The notes beneath the pieces are model-generated. The model saw only the letters and a list, made by a program, of their open reading frames with translations. It was not told the origin of the DNA and ran no database searches. This document shows, piece by piece, positions 56,085 through 64,000 of a stretch of DNA of 64,000 bases (position 1 is the stretch's first letter; the number at the start of each line of letters is the position of its first letter). A program made the position numbers and the translations under genes. Source of the stretch: Roseateles depolymerans. Its GTDB lineage: Bacteria > Pseudomonadota > Gammaproteobacteria > Burkholderiales > Burkholderiaceae_C. Where the stretch lies: positions 248,001-312,000 of the forward strand of contig NZ_QUMT01000005.1 in assembly GCF_003387155.1 (NCBI RefSeq), in the 5' to 3' direction.

Positions 56085-56846
56085 TCAGGCCCGTCGTCGC
56101 GCGGCGGGCGCGTCGGCGGAGTCCGGAGAAGGGGTGCCGGGGGCGGCCGTCCGCTGGCGCGCCAGCACATCGGCGGCGCGTCCGGCGGGGGTCGCGAAGC
56201 TGTCCACGATGCGGGCCAGGCCCACGCTGGCCCGGGCCAGGGCGCCGGGGCTGCGCAGGAAGCGGGCATCGTGGTGAAGGGAGAGGATCAGGCCGTGCAT
56301 TTCGAAGAGGATCTGGTCCGCGTCGGCGTCAGGCGCCAGATGGCCTTCGGCCTGCGCCAGCAGGATGGCCTTGCGCAGTGCGTCGTGCCAGTCCTTGACC
56401 ATGCTCACCAGGGCGTCACGCACCGGGCCGGGCCGGTCGTCAAATTCAACGGCGCCGCTGATGTAGATGCAGCCGGAGTCCACTTCGATGGACACCCGGT
56501 GCACCCAGCGCTCAAACAGTGCCCGCAGCCGAGGCAGGCCGCGCGGCTCACGGATGGCGGTGAAGAAGACTTCCTCTTCGAACTTGGCGTGATATTCACG
56601 CACCACCGCGATCTGCAGTTCTTCCCGGGAGCCAAAGTGGGCGAAGACGCCCGACTTGCTCATCTTGGTGACGTCCGCCAGCGCGCCGATGGACAAGCCC
56701 TCCAGCCCCATGTGCGACGCCAGACCCAGGGCCGCATCCAGGATGGCGGCACGGGTCTGCTGGCCTTTTTGCAGCGAGCGCGCGCCCCGGCGGGGGACGG
56801 TGCTGGCAGCGGCAGGCTTTTGGCGGGTGACGGAGGTGGGGGACAC
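56085..56846 (-). CDS. TetR family regulator of the beta-oxidation genes
   Basis: A 253-residue regulator with an N-terminal HTH (RAAILDAALGLASHMGLEG, then MSKSGVFAHFGSREELQIA) and a ligand-binding C-terminal domain. The best start is the GTG at 56846: no ATG lies between it and the HTH, and the open frame further up covers the operator. A dyad at 56867-56878 sits about 20 bases before the start and suggests autorepression. Position at the head of the acyl-CoA dehydrogenase gene implies control by acyl-CoA, as in FadR/PsrA-type systems. Confidence 0.88.
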   Translation of the reverse strand: MSPTSVTRQKPAAASTVPRRGARSLQKGQQTRAAILDAALGLASHMGLEGLSIGALADVTKMSKSGVFAHFGSREELQIAVVREYHAKFEEEVFFTAIREPRGLPRLRALFERWVHRVSIEVDSGCIYISGAVEFDDRPGPVRDALVSMVKDWHDALRKAILLAQAEGHLAPDADADQILFEMHGLILSLHHDARFLRSPGALARASVGLARIVDSFATPAGRAADVLARQRTAAPGTPSPDSADAPAARRRA

Positions 56847-56866
56847 GGTTGCCCAAATAATAAAAC

Positions 56867-56878
56867 GAACGGTCGTTC
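56867..56878. promoter_or_regulatory. Candidate TetR operator GAACG-N2-CGTTC
   Basis: GAACG-GT-CGTTC is a perfect dyad in an AT-rich setting about 20 bases upstream of the TetR start. Its shape and position fit an operator for the encoded regulator. Confidence 0.65.
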
Positions 56879-56976
56879 TATTTTGCAGACTTCCGGGGTC
56901 CCTGCGCAATCCTTCCCCCTGCTTTTTTAGTGGCGCCGGCCTAAAAATCCAAGCCATCCGGGGGCGCAAGCGCTTC

Positions 56977-57002
56977 ATGTCAGGCGCGCCGCCTGCTGAC
57001 AT
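56977..57002. promoter_or_regulatory. Spaced dyad ATGTCAG-N12-CTGACAT
   Basis: Seven-base arms repeat in perfect inversion around a 12-base GC-rich spacer that itself holds GGCGCGCC. It lies about 180 bases upstream of the chemosensory operon and is followed by ATATATTCG. It may bind a dimeric regulator. Confidence 0.45.
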
Positions 57003-57179
57003 ATATTCGAGGCAAGACGCTTCGCAGGTCTTGCCCCGGTCTGGCGCACGGCGCTGGGCTGCCCACTGCGGAACGTTCTTCACAGGGAGCCATAAAAATG
57101 CCAATGTCCTGGATGAGTCGCCCCTTCCGGAATCCTTGCCCCTCCTCGGCCCCACGTCCTGCCTGACCGGAGTTCCGGC

Positions 57180-57743
57180 ATGCAGGGATCAAGGGAGGAC
57201 AAGGCCGTCCTGGTCTGCCGGGTGGGCACGCGTCTGTGCGCCTGGCCGCTGGACGGCGTGGATGAAATCCTGCGGCCCCGGCCGCTGCGCACCCTGATGG
57301 CCCCGGTGGACCATGTGCCCGGGCTGGCCCGGGTGCGTGGGCGCTGGGTGCCGGTGGTGGATGTGGCCGGCGCGGTCGGGCTGGGCGAGGTGCCCGTCGG
57401 GCGACTGGTGGTGGTGCATCACCAGGGCCAGGTGGCGGCACTGGCCGTGACCGAGGTGACGGGGGTGCAGCAGTTGGACGCTGCGGCGCTGGAGGCCCTG
57501 CCGCCGCTGCTGCGAGACGGCTCGCAGGCACCGCTGGACGGACTGGCGACACTGAATGAGGCGCTGGTGGCGCTGCTGGACCCCGCGCGGCTGATGCCGC
57601 CGCCCGGTCTGGAGGCGCCGGCGGACGACGAGCCCAACACGCCGCACCTACCGCCCCCACCCAGCCGGGCCGACGGGCCCGACACGCCGGACGCGCCCCC
57701 CGGCCCCCACGATCCCCCGACCATCCAGGAGAGCGCCGCATGA
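57180..57743 (+). CDS. CheW-type coupling protein (WspB-like)
   Basis: A 187-residue adaptor joining receptor and kinase. The CheW fold is at residues about 8-135 (LVCRVGTRLCAWPLDGV, then VPGLARVRGRWVPVVDVAG and QVAALAVTEVTGVQQLD). A Pro/Asp-rich tail of about 45 residues (LPPPPSRADGPDTPD) follows. GGAG lies seven bases before the ATG. The stop overlaps cheR by four bases; this is the first gene of a six-gene chemosensory operon. Confidence 0.87.
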   Translation: MQGSREDKAVLVCRVGTRLCAWPLDGVDEILRPRPLRTLMAPVDHVPGLARVRGRWVPVVDVAGAVGLGEVPVGRLVVVHHQGQVAALAVTEVTGVQQLDAAALEALPPLLRDGSQAPLDGLATLNEALVALLDPARLMPPPGLEAPADDEPNTPHLPPPPSRADGPDTPDAPPGPHDPPTIQESAA

Positions 57744-59170
57744 CGCGGGAGCTCGTCCCGGACCTGTTGGAAGGCGAACAGGCCTTTGGACTGCTGGAGC
57801 GCCTGCGCACCCTGGTCGCGCGCCATCTCGGACTGCTGCTGGACCCCAGCCAGGACGACCGCCTGCGGGACACCCTGCGCCGTCTGGCAGGCCCTGAAAC
57901 ACCGGCCGCCTGGCTCACCCGGATGGAGCGCTTCACCAGCCAGGCCGACCAGGACGCGCTGGCCGCCGCCCTGACCGTGGGAGAAACCTATTTCTTCCGC
58001 CACGCCGAGCAACTCGACGCGCTGCGCACCGTGGTGCTGCCCCGCTGGGTCAAACGTCACCCGGCGCCCCGCCGACTGCGCGCCTTGTGCGCCGGCTGCG
58101 CCAGTGGCGAGGAGGCCTACACCCTGGCCATGACCCTGATGCGGTCGGTGCTGGGCCCGGGCGGCGTGGACTGGGACATCACCGCTTTCGACGTCAACCC
58201 CGCCGCGCTGCGCCATGCCGAGCGGGCGCACTACAACGCCTGGAGCCTGCGGGCGACCCCGCAAGCCTGGCGCGACCTGTGGTTCCGCAAGGACGAATCG
58301 GGCTGGACGCCGCTGCCCTCCCTGCGCCGCCGGGTGCAGTTCCATCAGCGCCAGATCGCGATGCCGGACCCGGCCTTCTGGTCCTCCGGTCGCTTCGACG
58401 TCATCTTCTGCCGCAACATGCTGATGTACCTGGACGGCCCGTCCCTGCAGCAGGCGGTTCGGCACCTGGCCACCGTGCTGGCGCCCGGCGGCACGCTGTT
58501 CCTGGGCCATGCCGAGACGCTGCACAGCCTGACCGACCAGTTGGTCCTGCAGCAGGGCGGGGGTTGCTTCTTCTATCAGCGGCGAGAGGATGTGGAGAAG
58601 GGCCCGACGTCCTGGCCGTTCCCGGTGGAAGCTGCGGACACCCGCCCCGTCAACCCGGAGCCGCCGGACTCGTTGTTCGGCGCCCTGGCCTCCGTGCCCA
58701 CGACGGTGTGGCCGACTCTGGACACCGACACGCAGCCGCCCTCCCCCTCCCGCTCCTCCTCCGACGCCACCCATCAGCTCGACAAGGCCCTGCGCCTGGT
58801 GGAGACCGGTCAACTGGACGAAGGCCTGCGCGCCTGCACCCGCCTAATGACCGACCCGGCCGCGTCCCAGCTGCATGCCGATGCCCTCTACATCCAGGCA
58901 CTGGCGCTGGAGGAGCGCGGTGAGCTGCCGGCGGCTGAATGGCATCACCAGCGCGCCGCAGCCAAGGATGCCGACTTCGCCATGCCGCATCTGCGCCTGG
59001 GCCTGCTGGCCCGGCGCCGCGGCGAACCCGTGGCCGCCCGCCGCGAATTGCGTCGCGCCCTGGAGCTGCTGGACAGCGAGTCCTTAGACCGGCTGCGGCG
59101 TTTCGGTGGGGGCTTTGAGCGCGAAGCCCTGCGACAACTGTGCACCCACGATCTGGGAGACCTCCGATGA
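57740..59170 (+). CDS. CheR-type methyltransferase with TPR-like tail (WspC-like)
   Basis: A SAM-dependent receptor glutamate methyltransferase of 476 residues. The CheR domain covers about 1-285, with the helical N-terminus, VGETYFFRHAEQLDAL, the SAM motif CAGCASGEEAYTLAM and FDVIFCRNMLMYLDGP. A Pro/Ser-rich linker precedes a C-terminal TPR-like helical region at about 345-450 (ALYIQALALEERGELPAAEW). CheR with a TPR tail is typical of Wsp and other non-flagellar systems. Four-base overlaps on both sides. Confidence 0.92.
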   Translation: MTRELVPDLLEGEQAFGLLERLRTLVARHLGLLLDPSQDDRLRDTLRRLAGPETPAAWLTRMERFTSQADQDALAAALTVGETYFFRHAEQLDALRTVVLPRWVKRHPAPRRLRALCAGCASGEEAYTLAMTLMRSVLGPGGVDWDITAFDVNPAALRHAERAHYNAWSLRATPQAWRDLWFRKDESGWTPLPSLRRRVQFHQRQIAMPDPAFWSSGRFDVIFCRNMLMYLDGPSLQQAVRHLATVLAPGGTLFLGHAETLHSLTDQLVLQQGGGCFFYQRREDVEKGPTSWPFPVEAADTRPVNPEPPDSLFGALASVPTTVWPTLDTDTQPPSPSRSSSDATHQLDKALRLVETGQLDEGLRACTRLMTDPAASQLHADALYIQALALEERGELPAAEWHHQRAAAKDADFAMPHLRLGLLARRRGEPVAARRELRRALELLDSESLDRLRRFGGGFEREALRQLCTHDLGDLR

Positions 59171-59724
59171 GTCCGTCCTCACAAGCCTCCAATGAAGCGC
59201 TGCTGGCGCAACTGCAAGGCTGGCGGGAATCCTTCGACCAGTCCTTCGCGGAGCCGCGCATCACCGACGGTTGGGGCGATGCCTGGAATGTGCTGGGCAT
59301 CCGGATTGCCGGAGAGCCCTTCGCGCTGTCACTGGACGAACTCGCCGGACTGCTGCCTTCGCAAACGCCCGCGCCTTATCCGGCCGATGTTCCCGCCTTG
59401 CTGGGGCTCATTGGCCATCGGGGCCAGGCGCTGCCGCTGTACGACCTTCGGGCCCTGCTCGGGCGGGGGGCCAGCAGCGGCTCTCGCTGGTGGGTCATCC
59501 TGCGGGCAGCGCCGGTGGCCCTGGCTGTGGAGGGATTTGACGGACAGTGGCGGTTGCCGCCCGAGGACCGCTTGCAGCAGGCCGGCAGCCACGACGATGT
59601 CAGCAGTTGGACCTTGAGATGCAACGGTGAACTGCGGCCGCTCATTGCACTGGGACCCCTGGTCGAACGTTTGACGGCAAGTCTTGCCGCGAAGAAGAAC
59701 GTCGAACCCGTGGCCTCGGCCTGA
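59167..59724 (+). CDS. Second CheW-type coupling protein (WspD-like)
   Basis: A 185-residue protein. An N-terminal helical stretch of about 45 residues precedes the CheW fold ([55 protein letters not shown]). The ATG overlaps the cheR stop by four bases. Two CheW genes in one operon, one with an N-terminal extension and one with a C-terminal tail, is the Wsp arrangement. Confidence 0.87.
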   Translation: MSPSSQASNEALLAQLQGWRESFDQSFAEPRITDGWGDAWNVLGIRIAGEPFALSLDELAGLLPSQTPAPYPADVPALLGLIGHRGQALPLYDLRALLGRGASSGSRWWVILRAAPVALAVEGFDGQWRLPPEDRLQQAGSHDDVSSWTLRCNGELRPLIALGPLVERLTASLAAKKNVEPVASA

Positions 59725-59741
59725 TTGAAGGAGGAGACACC

Positions 59742-61202
59742 ATGTGGACGTTTGGCCGGAAGCTGACCATTGGGTTCAGCCTGTCGTTTGCCTTGCTGCT
59801 GATCATCGGGGTGATGTCGTACCGCGCGGTCGACACCCTCACGACCACCAGCTACCAGGTCACCCGCACCCATCAGGCGCAGGCGCACATCGCGGCGCTG
59901 ATGAGTGCGATGAAGGACGCGGAGACGGGCCAGCGTGGCTTCATGCTGACGGCGGACGATGCCTACCTGGACCCCTACCGTACAGCGCTGGCGGACATCC
60001 CGCGCCTGCTGGCTGAACTGCGACCGCTGATCCGCGACAACCCGGCGCAGCAGACCCGGCTCAATCAGGCCGCGATCATGATCGAGAACCTGATGACCCT
60101 GCACAAGGACCGCATCGAGATCCGCAGGAACTCGCCGGCGGAGTCCGCGCTCAAGCTGATCCGCACCGGTGAGGGCAAGCGGCGCATGGATGACCTGCGG
60201 GCCATCATCGACCAGATGATGGATGCGGAAGAGGAAGTGCTGAAGCAACGCGCTGCGGATGTGGAAACCACCGCCAGCAATGTGCGCACCGCCATCTTCA
60301 GCGGCACGATCGCCGGGCTGTTGCTGGTGCTGGGCGCGGGCTATGTGCTCAACCGTGCACTGTCCGGCCAGGTGGGCGCGGCGGTGCGCCATGTACAGCG
60401 CTCCGCGGCCGAGCTGCAGGCAGCCGCCAACCAGCAGGCCGCCGGGGCCCGCGAGACCGCCACCTCGATGACGGAGATCTCCACCACCATCTCCGAGCTG
60501 CTCGCCACGTCGCGCCAGATTGCCGACAGCGCGCAGCGCGTGGTGCAGATCGCGGAGCAGACGGCCACCTATGCACGCGGCGGCGAGGGCACGCTGCAAG
60601 GCGCGCGGGACACCATCGTGGCCATGCGCCGGCAGATCGACCAGGTGGTGGGCCACATGCTGGACCTGGGCCAGAAGTCCCAGCGCATTGGCGTGGTGCT
60701 GGACCTGGTGAGCGAGCTGGCCGAGCAGACCAACATCCTGGCGATCAATGCCACCATCGAGGCCACCGTGGCGGGGGATGCCGGCCGGCGCTTCGGCGTG
60801 GTGGCCGACGAGATCCGCAAGCTGGCCGACCGCATGACGGCGTCCACCAAGGAAATCCGCCTGCAGATCGACGACATGCGCGGCGCGGTGAACACCACGG
60901 TGATGGCCACGGAGGCCGGCTCCAAGGCGGTGGATGCTGGCGCCCGCCAGTTCGACGACGTGGCCTCGACCTTTGCCCGCATCGCCGGCCAGGTGGTGAC
61001 GACCACCGAGGCGGCGCGGGAGATCGAGCTGTCCACCAAGCAGCAGGCCACCGCGGTGGAGCAGCTCAACATCGCGCTGAGCAACACCGCCCAGGCGTCC
61101 CGCGAAACCGAGACCAGCTCCGGCCAGACCTCGCAAACCGCCACCGAGCTGGCGCAAACCTCCCGTCAGCTGCTGAGCCTGGTCCAGGCGCAGCCGACCT
61201 GA
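59742..61202 (+). CDS. Chemoreceptor with CHASE3 sensor and no clear HAMP domain
   Basis: A 486-residue receptor preceded by AAGGAGGAG. Helix 1 is at about 9-30, the periplasmic domain is of CHASE3 type ([21 protein letters not shown]), and helix 2 is at about 187-207. The signalling helices begin almost directly after helix 2 ([20 protein letters not shown]); no HAMP pattern is evident. The tip is unusual: [20 protein letters not shown], followed by [20 protein letters not shown], with Thr-Val where most receptors have Ala-Arg. It is the likely input to the linked kinase and corresponds to WspA by position. Confidence 0.9.
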   Translation: MWTFGRKLTIGFSLSFALLLIIGVMSYRAVDTLTTTSYQVTRTHQAQAHIAALMSAMKDAETGQRGFMLTADDAYLDPYRTALADIPRLLAELRPLIRDNPAQQTRLNQAAIMIENLMTLHKDRIEIRRNSPAESALKLIRTGEGKRRMDDLRAIIDQMMDAEEEVLKQRAADVETTASNVRTAIFSGTIAGLLLVLGAGYVLNRALSGQVGAAVRHVQRSAAELQAAANQQAAGARETATSMTEISTTISELLATSRQIADSAQRVVQIAEQTATYARGGEGTLQGARDTIVAMRRQIDQVVGHMLDLGQKSQRIGVVLDLVSELAEQTNILAINATIEATVAGDAGRRFGVVADEIRKLADRMTASTKEIRLQIDDMRGAVNTTVMATEAGSKAVDAGARQFDDVASTFARIAGQVVTTTEAAREIELSTKQQATAVEQLNIALSNTAQASRETETSSGQTSQTATELAQTSRQLLSLVQAQPT

Positions 61203-61230
61203 GGCGGGCCCGGGCATCGGAGACGGCAGC

Positions 61231-63444
61231 GTGGCCAAGGACCCCTACCGCTACTTCCGCGTCGAGGCACGTGACCTGCTGACGCAGATGAGCGACGCCG
61301 TGCTGGCGGCGGAGAACGGCGACCTGGACCAGCAGATCGCCCTGCCCAGCCGCATGCTGCGCTGGGCCCACACGCTCAAGGGCGCCGCCAGCGTGGTGAG
61401 GCTGCCGGAGATCGCGGCGATGGCGCATGCCATCGAGGATCTGCTCACGCCGCTCCGGGACGCCGGGCAGGCGTTGTCCCGCATCGATCTGGATGCGACG
61501 CTGGTGCTGATCGACGAGGCGCTGGCGACTGTTTCGGCGTTGGCTGCGCCTTCGGCGGCCGGCAGCACGGCTTCGGCAGCGACCGCAGCTGGGGGGTCGC
61601 AATCAGCGAGTCCGCCACTGGGGGCTGGGCAGGCGTCTTCCTCTCCGTCAGCCTCTGACGCCACGCTGGCGCCGCATATCAGAGATGCCTCCTCCCCCGC
61701 CACCCCACCGCCGGCTGAGGCAGCGAAAACGGCTGAGACCGCCGAGCCGCCCGATGTGGACGCCCTTCCGCTGCCCATCATGGAGATTCCCCAAGTGGCC
61801 ACCCAGGAGGTGGACACGCTGAGCGACAGCATTGCCGAAACCCTGACTCACGTCATCACGCTCCAGCGCCTGGCCGCGCAGATCACTGAGCTGCGGGAAG
61901 CGCTACCCCTGGCGCCGGAGGACCTGGTCCCCCGGCTGCTTCGCATCGAGGAGCATCTGGAACGGGGCGGACGCCAGTTGGAACGCGAGCTGCTGCAAGC
62001 GCGCGACCATGCCGAGCAACTGCGCCTGGCGCCTGCCTCGGTGCTGTTCGGGCCGCTGCAGCGCGCGGCGCGGGATGCTGCCCGCGCCGTGGGCAAGCAG
62101 GTGCAGTTCCACGGCAGCGGTGGCGACGTGAAGCTGGAAGGCGGCGTGCTCAATGCCGCCCTGGGCGCGCTGGTGCAGATGATCCGCAACGCCGTGGCCC
62201 ACGGCATCGAGACGCCGGAGGAACGCCTGGCCGCCGGCAAGCCGGCCGCGGGACGGATCGAATTGCAGGTGATCCGCGAAGGCCGTCAGATCCGGCTGCG
62301 TTGCCAGGATGACGGCGCGGGTCTGGACCTGGAGGCCCTGCGCCGCACCGCGCTGGCCAAGGGCGTGCCCAATGCTGCGACGCTGGACGAGCAAGGCTTG
62401 ATCGACCGCCTGCTGCGCGGCGGCCTGAGCACGGCGCGTCAGGTCAACACGCTGGCCGGACGCGGCGTCGGCATGGACCTGGTGCGCGACACGGCCGAGC
62501 GGCTGGGCGGCCAGCTCAGCCTTCGCAGCACGCGCGGACAGGGCACGACACTGGAGTTGCGCGTCCCACTGCGCCTGGGCGCCGTGCGAGCCCTGGGCGT
62601 GCTCAGTGAAGGCGTCGCCGCCTGGGTGCCGCTGGATGCGGTCGAGCAGGTGGTGCAGCAGCCGCAGATTCACGGACAGCAGCTGATGCTGGGCCAGGAC
62701 CTGCTGCCCTATGTGCGTCTTTCCGAATTGCTGATGCCCACCCGGCCCGCGCCGGCCAGACTTCCCGCCACGGCCGTGCTGCTGCGCTGCGGCGAACGGC
62801 GCGCGGCCCTGGGCGTGGATGCGGTGGATGGCGTGTCCACCGTGGTCTGGCGCCCGCCACCCGATCTGCTGCCGCCCAGCCCGGTGGTCACCGGCCTGAC
62901 GCTGGACGCGGCCCAGCAGCCGCTGGCCGTGCTCAGCCCGGACGGCCTGATCGAGGCAGCCCGCCGTGCGCGCCCCCTGCCGGTCGTGCCCACGCGGTCA
63001 GTCGCCACCATCCTGGTCATCGACGATTCGCTCACCACCCGCATGCTGGAGCAGAGCATCCTGGAGGCAGCCGGCTACCGCGTGCACATGGCCTCGTCCG
63101 CCGAGGACGGGCTGGAAGCGGTGCGCCGGGAAGCCTATGCCCTGGTCCTGGTGGATGTGGAGATGCCGCCGGGCATGGACGGCTTCAGCTTCGTGGCGCA
63201 ACTGCGTGCCGACGAGGCCCTGCGGGACCTGCCCGCGGTGCTGGTCAGCTCCCGCAACGCGCCGGAAGACCTGGCGCGTGGCGTGGCGGTGGGCGCGGAC
63301 GGCTACATCATCAAGGGCGAGTTCTCGCAGAACAGCTTCCTGGACAAGGTGGCGGAGCTGGTGGCGCGTTCGCAGGTGGCGGGGCTGGAGCGGCGCGCCC
63401 GGCAGCCCGACCCGGTCGGTGAAGGGGTGGGGGTAGGCCCATGA
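61231..63444 (+). CDS. Hybrid CheA kinase with receiver domain (WspE-like)
   Basis: A 737-residue kinase starting at a GTG after GGAGA. An Hpt domain has phospho-acceptor His47 in WAHTLKGAA. A long Ala/Ser/Pro-rich linker (about 110-195) precedes a dimerisation region, the HATPase domain (N-box MIRNAVAHGIETPEER near 317, DDGAGLD, GRGVGMDLV), a CheW-like domain (about 450-580) and a C-terminal receiver (about 590-715) with acidic pair in VIDDS, phospho-acceptor Asp642 in LVDVEMP and Lys695. The receiver fused to CheA is typical of Wsp and Frz-type systems. The stop overlaps cheB by four bases. Confidence 0.93.
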   Translation: MAKDPYRYFRVEARDLLTQMSDAVLAAENGDLDQQIALPSRMLRWAHTLKGAASVVRLPEIAAMAHAIEDLLTPLRDAGQALSRIDLDATLVLIDEALATVSALAAPSAAGSTASAATAAGGSQSASPPLGAGQASSSPSASDATLAPHIRDASSPATPPPAEAAKTAETAEPPDVDALPLPIMEIPQVATQEVDTLSDSIAETLTHVITLQRLAAQITELREALPLAPEDLVPRLLRIEEHLERGGRQLERELLQARDHAEQLRLAPASVLFGPLQRAARDAARAVGKQVQFHGSGGDVKLEGGVLNAALGALVQMIRNAVAHGIETPEERLAAGKPAAGRIELQVIREGRQIRLRCQDDGAGLDLEALRRTALAKGVPNAATLDEQGLIDRLLRGGLSTARQVNTLAGRGVGMDLVRDTAERLGGQLSLRSTRGQGTTLELRVPLRLGAVRALGVLSEGVAAWVPLDAVEQVVQQPQIHGQQLMLGQDLLPYVRLSELLMPTRPAPARLPATAVLLRCGERRAALGVDAVDGVSTVVWRPPPDLLPPSPVVTGLTLDAAQQPLAVLSPDGLIEAARRARPLPVVPTRSVATILVIDDSLTTRMLEQSILEAAGYRVHMASSAEDGLEAVRREAYALVLVDVEMPPGMDGFSFVAQLRADEALRDLPAVLVSSRNAPEDLARGVAVGADGYIIKGEFSQNSFLDKVAELVARSQVAGLERRARQPDPVGEGVGVGP

Positions 63445-64000
63445 CGTCCAGCAGTGGCGCGACCAAGCGCTTGCGGGTGCTGCTGGTGGAGGACTCTCCC
63501 ACCGTGCTGGCTCACATCCGCGAGGTGCTGCAAAGCCAGGGCGATATCGAGATCGTCGGCGAAGCCTACGACGGCAAGCAGGCGGTGGCGCTGTGTGGCG
63601 AGTTGCGACCGGACGTCATTTCGATGGACATGATGCTGCCGGGCATGGACGGCCAGGCGGCGACCGAAGCCATCATGGCGCACTGCCCGACGCCGATCCT
63701 GATCGTGTCCTCCTCGACCAATCGCGGCGAGCTGCTGCGCACTTACGAGGCCCTGGCGGCCGGCGCCGTCGAAGTTCTGGAAAAACCCAACGGCCGCCAG
63801 CCCGACGGGGAATGGGAACAGCGCTATCTGCGGCTGTTGCGGCTGGTGGCCCGCATCCGCGTCATCACGCATGTGAGGGCCCGGCACCTGGTGCCCGCGC
63901 CCGCGCCATCCGCCCTGCTGCAAGCCCGTCATGTGCTGGCACTGGGCGCCTCCACCGGCGGACCCGGTGCGCTGATGCAGGTGCTGCAGTCGCTGCCGCA
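63441..64000 (+). CDS. CheB-type methylesterase (WspF-like), cut by the window end
   Basis: The first 186 codons of a receptor methylesterase. Residues 1-125 are a receiver domain (VLLVEDSPTVLAHI; phospho-acceptor Asp in SMDMMLPGMDG; Thr/Ser in IVSSSTN; Lys in LEKPNG). A linker of about 40 residues leads to the methylesterase domain, which begins ALGASTGGPGAL, where the Ser is the nucleophile. In Wsp systems this protein resets the receptor, and a diguanylate cyclase response regulator usually follows; that gene would be outside the window. Confidence 0.92.
   Translation, partial: MTSSSGATKRLRVLLVEDSPTVLAHIREVLQSQGDIEIVGEAYDGKQAVALCGELRPDVISMDMMLPGMDGQAATEAIMAHCPTPILIVSSSTNRGELLRTYEALAAGAVEVLEKPNGRQPDGEWEQRYLRLLRLVARIRVITHVRARHLVPAPAPSALLQARHVLALGASTGGPGALMQVLQSLP

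Larger units (their letters stand above)
56847..57179. other. Divergent regulatory region
   Basis: The 333 bases between the TetR gene (minus) and the chemosensory operon (plus) hold the TetR-type dyad at 56867, AT-rich segments around 56850-56890, and the spaced dyad at 56977-57002. No gene is supported; the plus-strand promoter of the chemosensory operon was not located with confidence. Confidence 0.5.

Overview
The window is a stretch of high-GC (roughly two thirds G+C) Gram-negative chromosome, most likely from a betaproteobacterium of the order Burkholderiales close to Roseateles, Mitsuaria, Rubrivivax or Leptothrix. The reasons are an uninterrupted division and cell-wall (dcw) cluster in the classical order, lpxC for lipid A, an RNase P RNA of bacterial type A form, a Wsp-like chemosensory cluster and a glutamate/aspartate gltIJKL system. 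No tRNA, rRNA, CRISPR array, phage gene or complete insertion sequence was seen. The genus is inference from gene content; no search was run.

Layout. 1-1700: the end of an MdlB-like ABC exporter and two small membrane proteins. 1.8-23.7 kb (all minus strand): mraZ-rsmH-ftsL-ftsI-murE-murF-mraY-murD-ftsW-murG-murC-ddlB-ftsQ-ftsA-ftsZ, mostly joined by 4-base stop/start overlaps, then a terminator, an unexpected 7TM sensor histidine kinase, and lpxC. A run of MraZ-type operator repeats with 10-bp period lies directly before mraZ. MurD carries an insert of about 200 residues built partly of Ala/Asp-rich tandem repeats. 23.9-26.1 kb: a metallo-beta-lactamase-fold hydrolase divergent from a TetR regulator, with a 15-bp palindrome between them. 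26.2-38.8 kb: a chemoreceptor, secreted alpha-carbonic anhydrase, drug exporter, oxidoreductase, cysK, an acetyltransferase, rnpB, an FHA membrane protein overlapping a secreted trypsin-like protease, and pyrC. 39.0-43.3 kb: gltIJKL with an upstream LysR gene. 43.3-48.8 kb: an Atm1-like ABC transporter, acyl-CoA thioesterase, dctA, and a two-gene unit that looks like a cell-wall hydrolase with a periplasmic partner. 48.8-56.8 kb: a TetR-headed fatty-acid beta-oxidation gene set. 57.2-64.0 kb: cheW-cheR-cheW-mcp-cheA/REC-cheB, cut by the window end.

The most unusual feature is not a gene. Five intergenic hairpin repeats (about 4973, 29488, 32146, 37459 and 49745) share a conserved core and conserved outer flanks, but between them lie two stem arms that differ from copy to copy while staying complementary inside each copy. 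The arm is 27 bp in four copies and 25 to 27 bp in the fifth. Every non-Watson-Crick position in the arms is a G.U pair on the same strand, and on that strand the inner hairpin is always capped by a GNA triloop. This looks like a structured nucleic-acid element (RNA or single-stranded DNA) kept by compensatory change. It could not be matched to a named family from memory.
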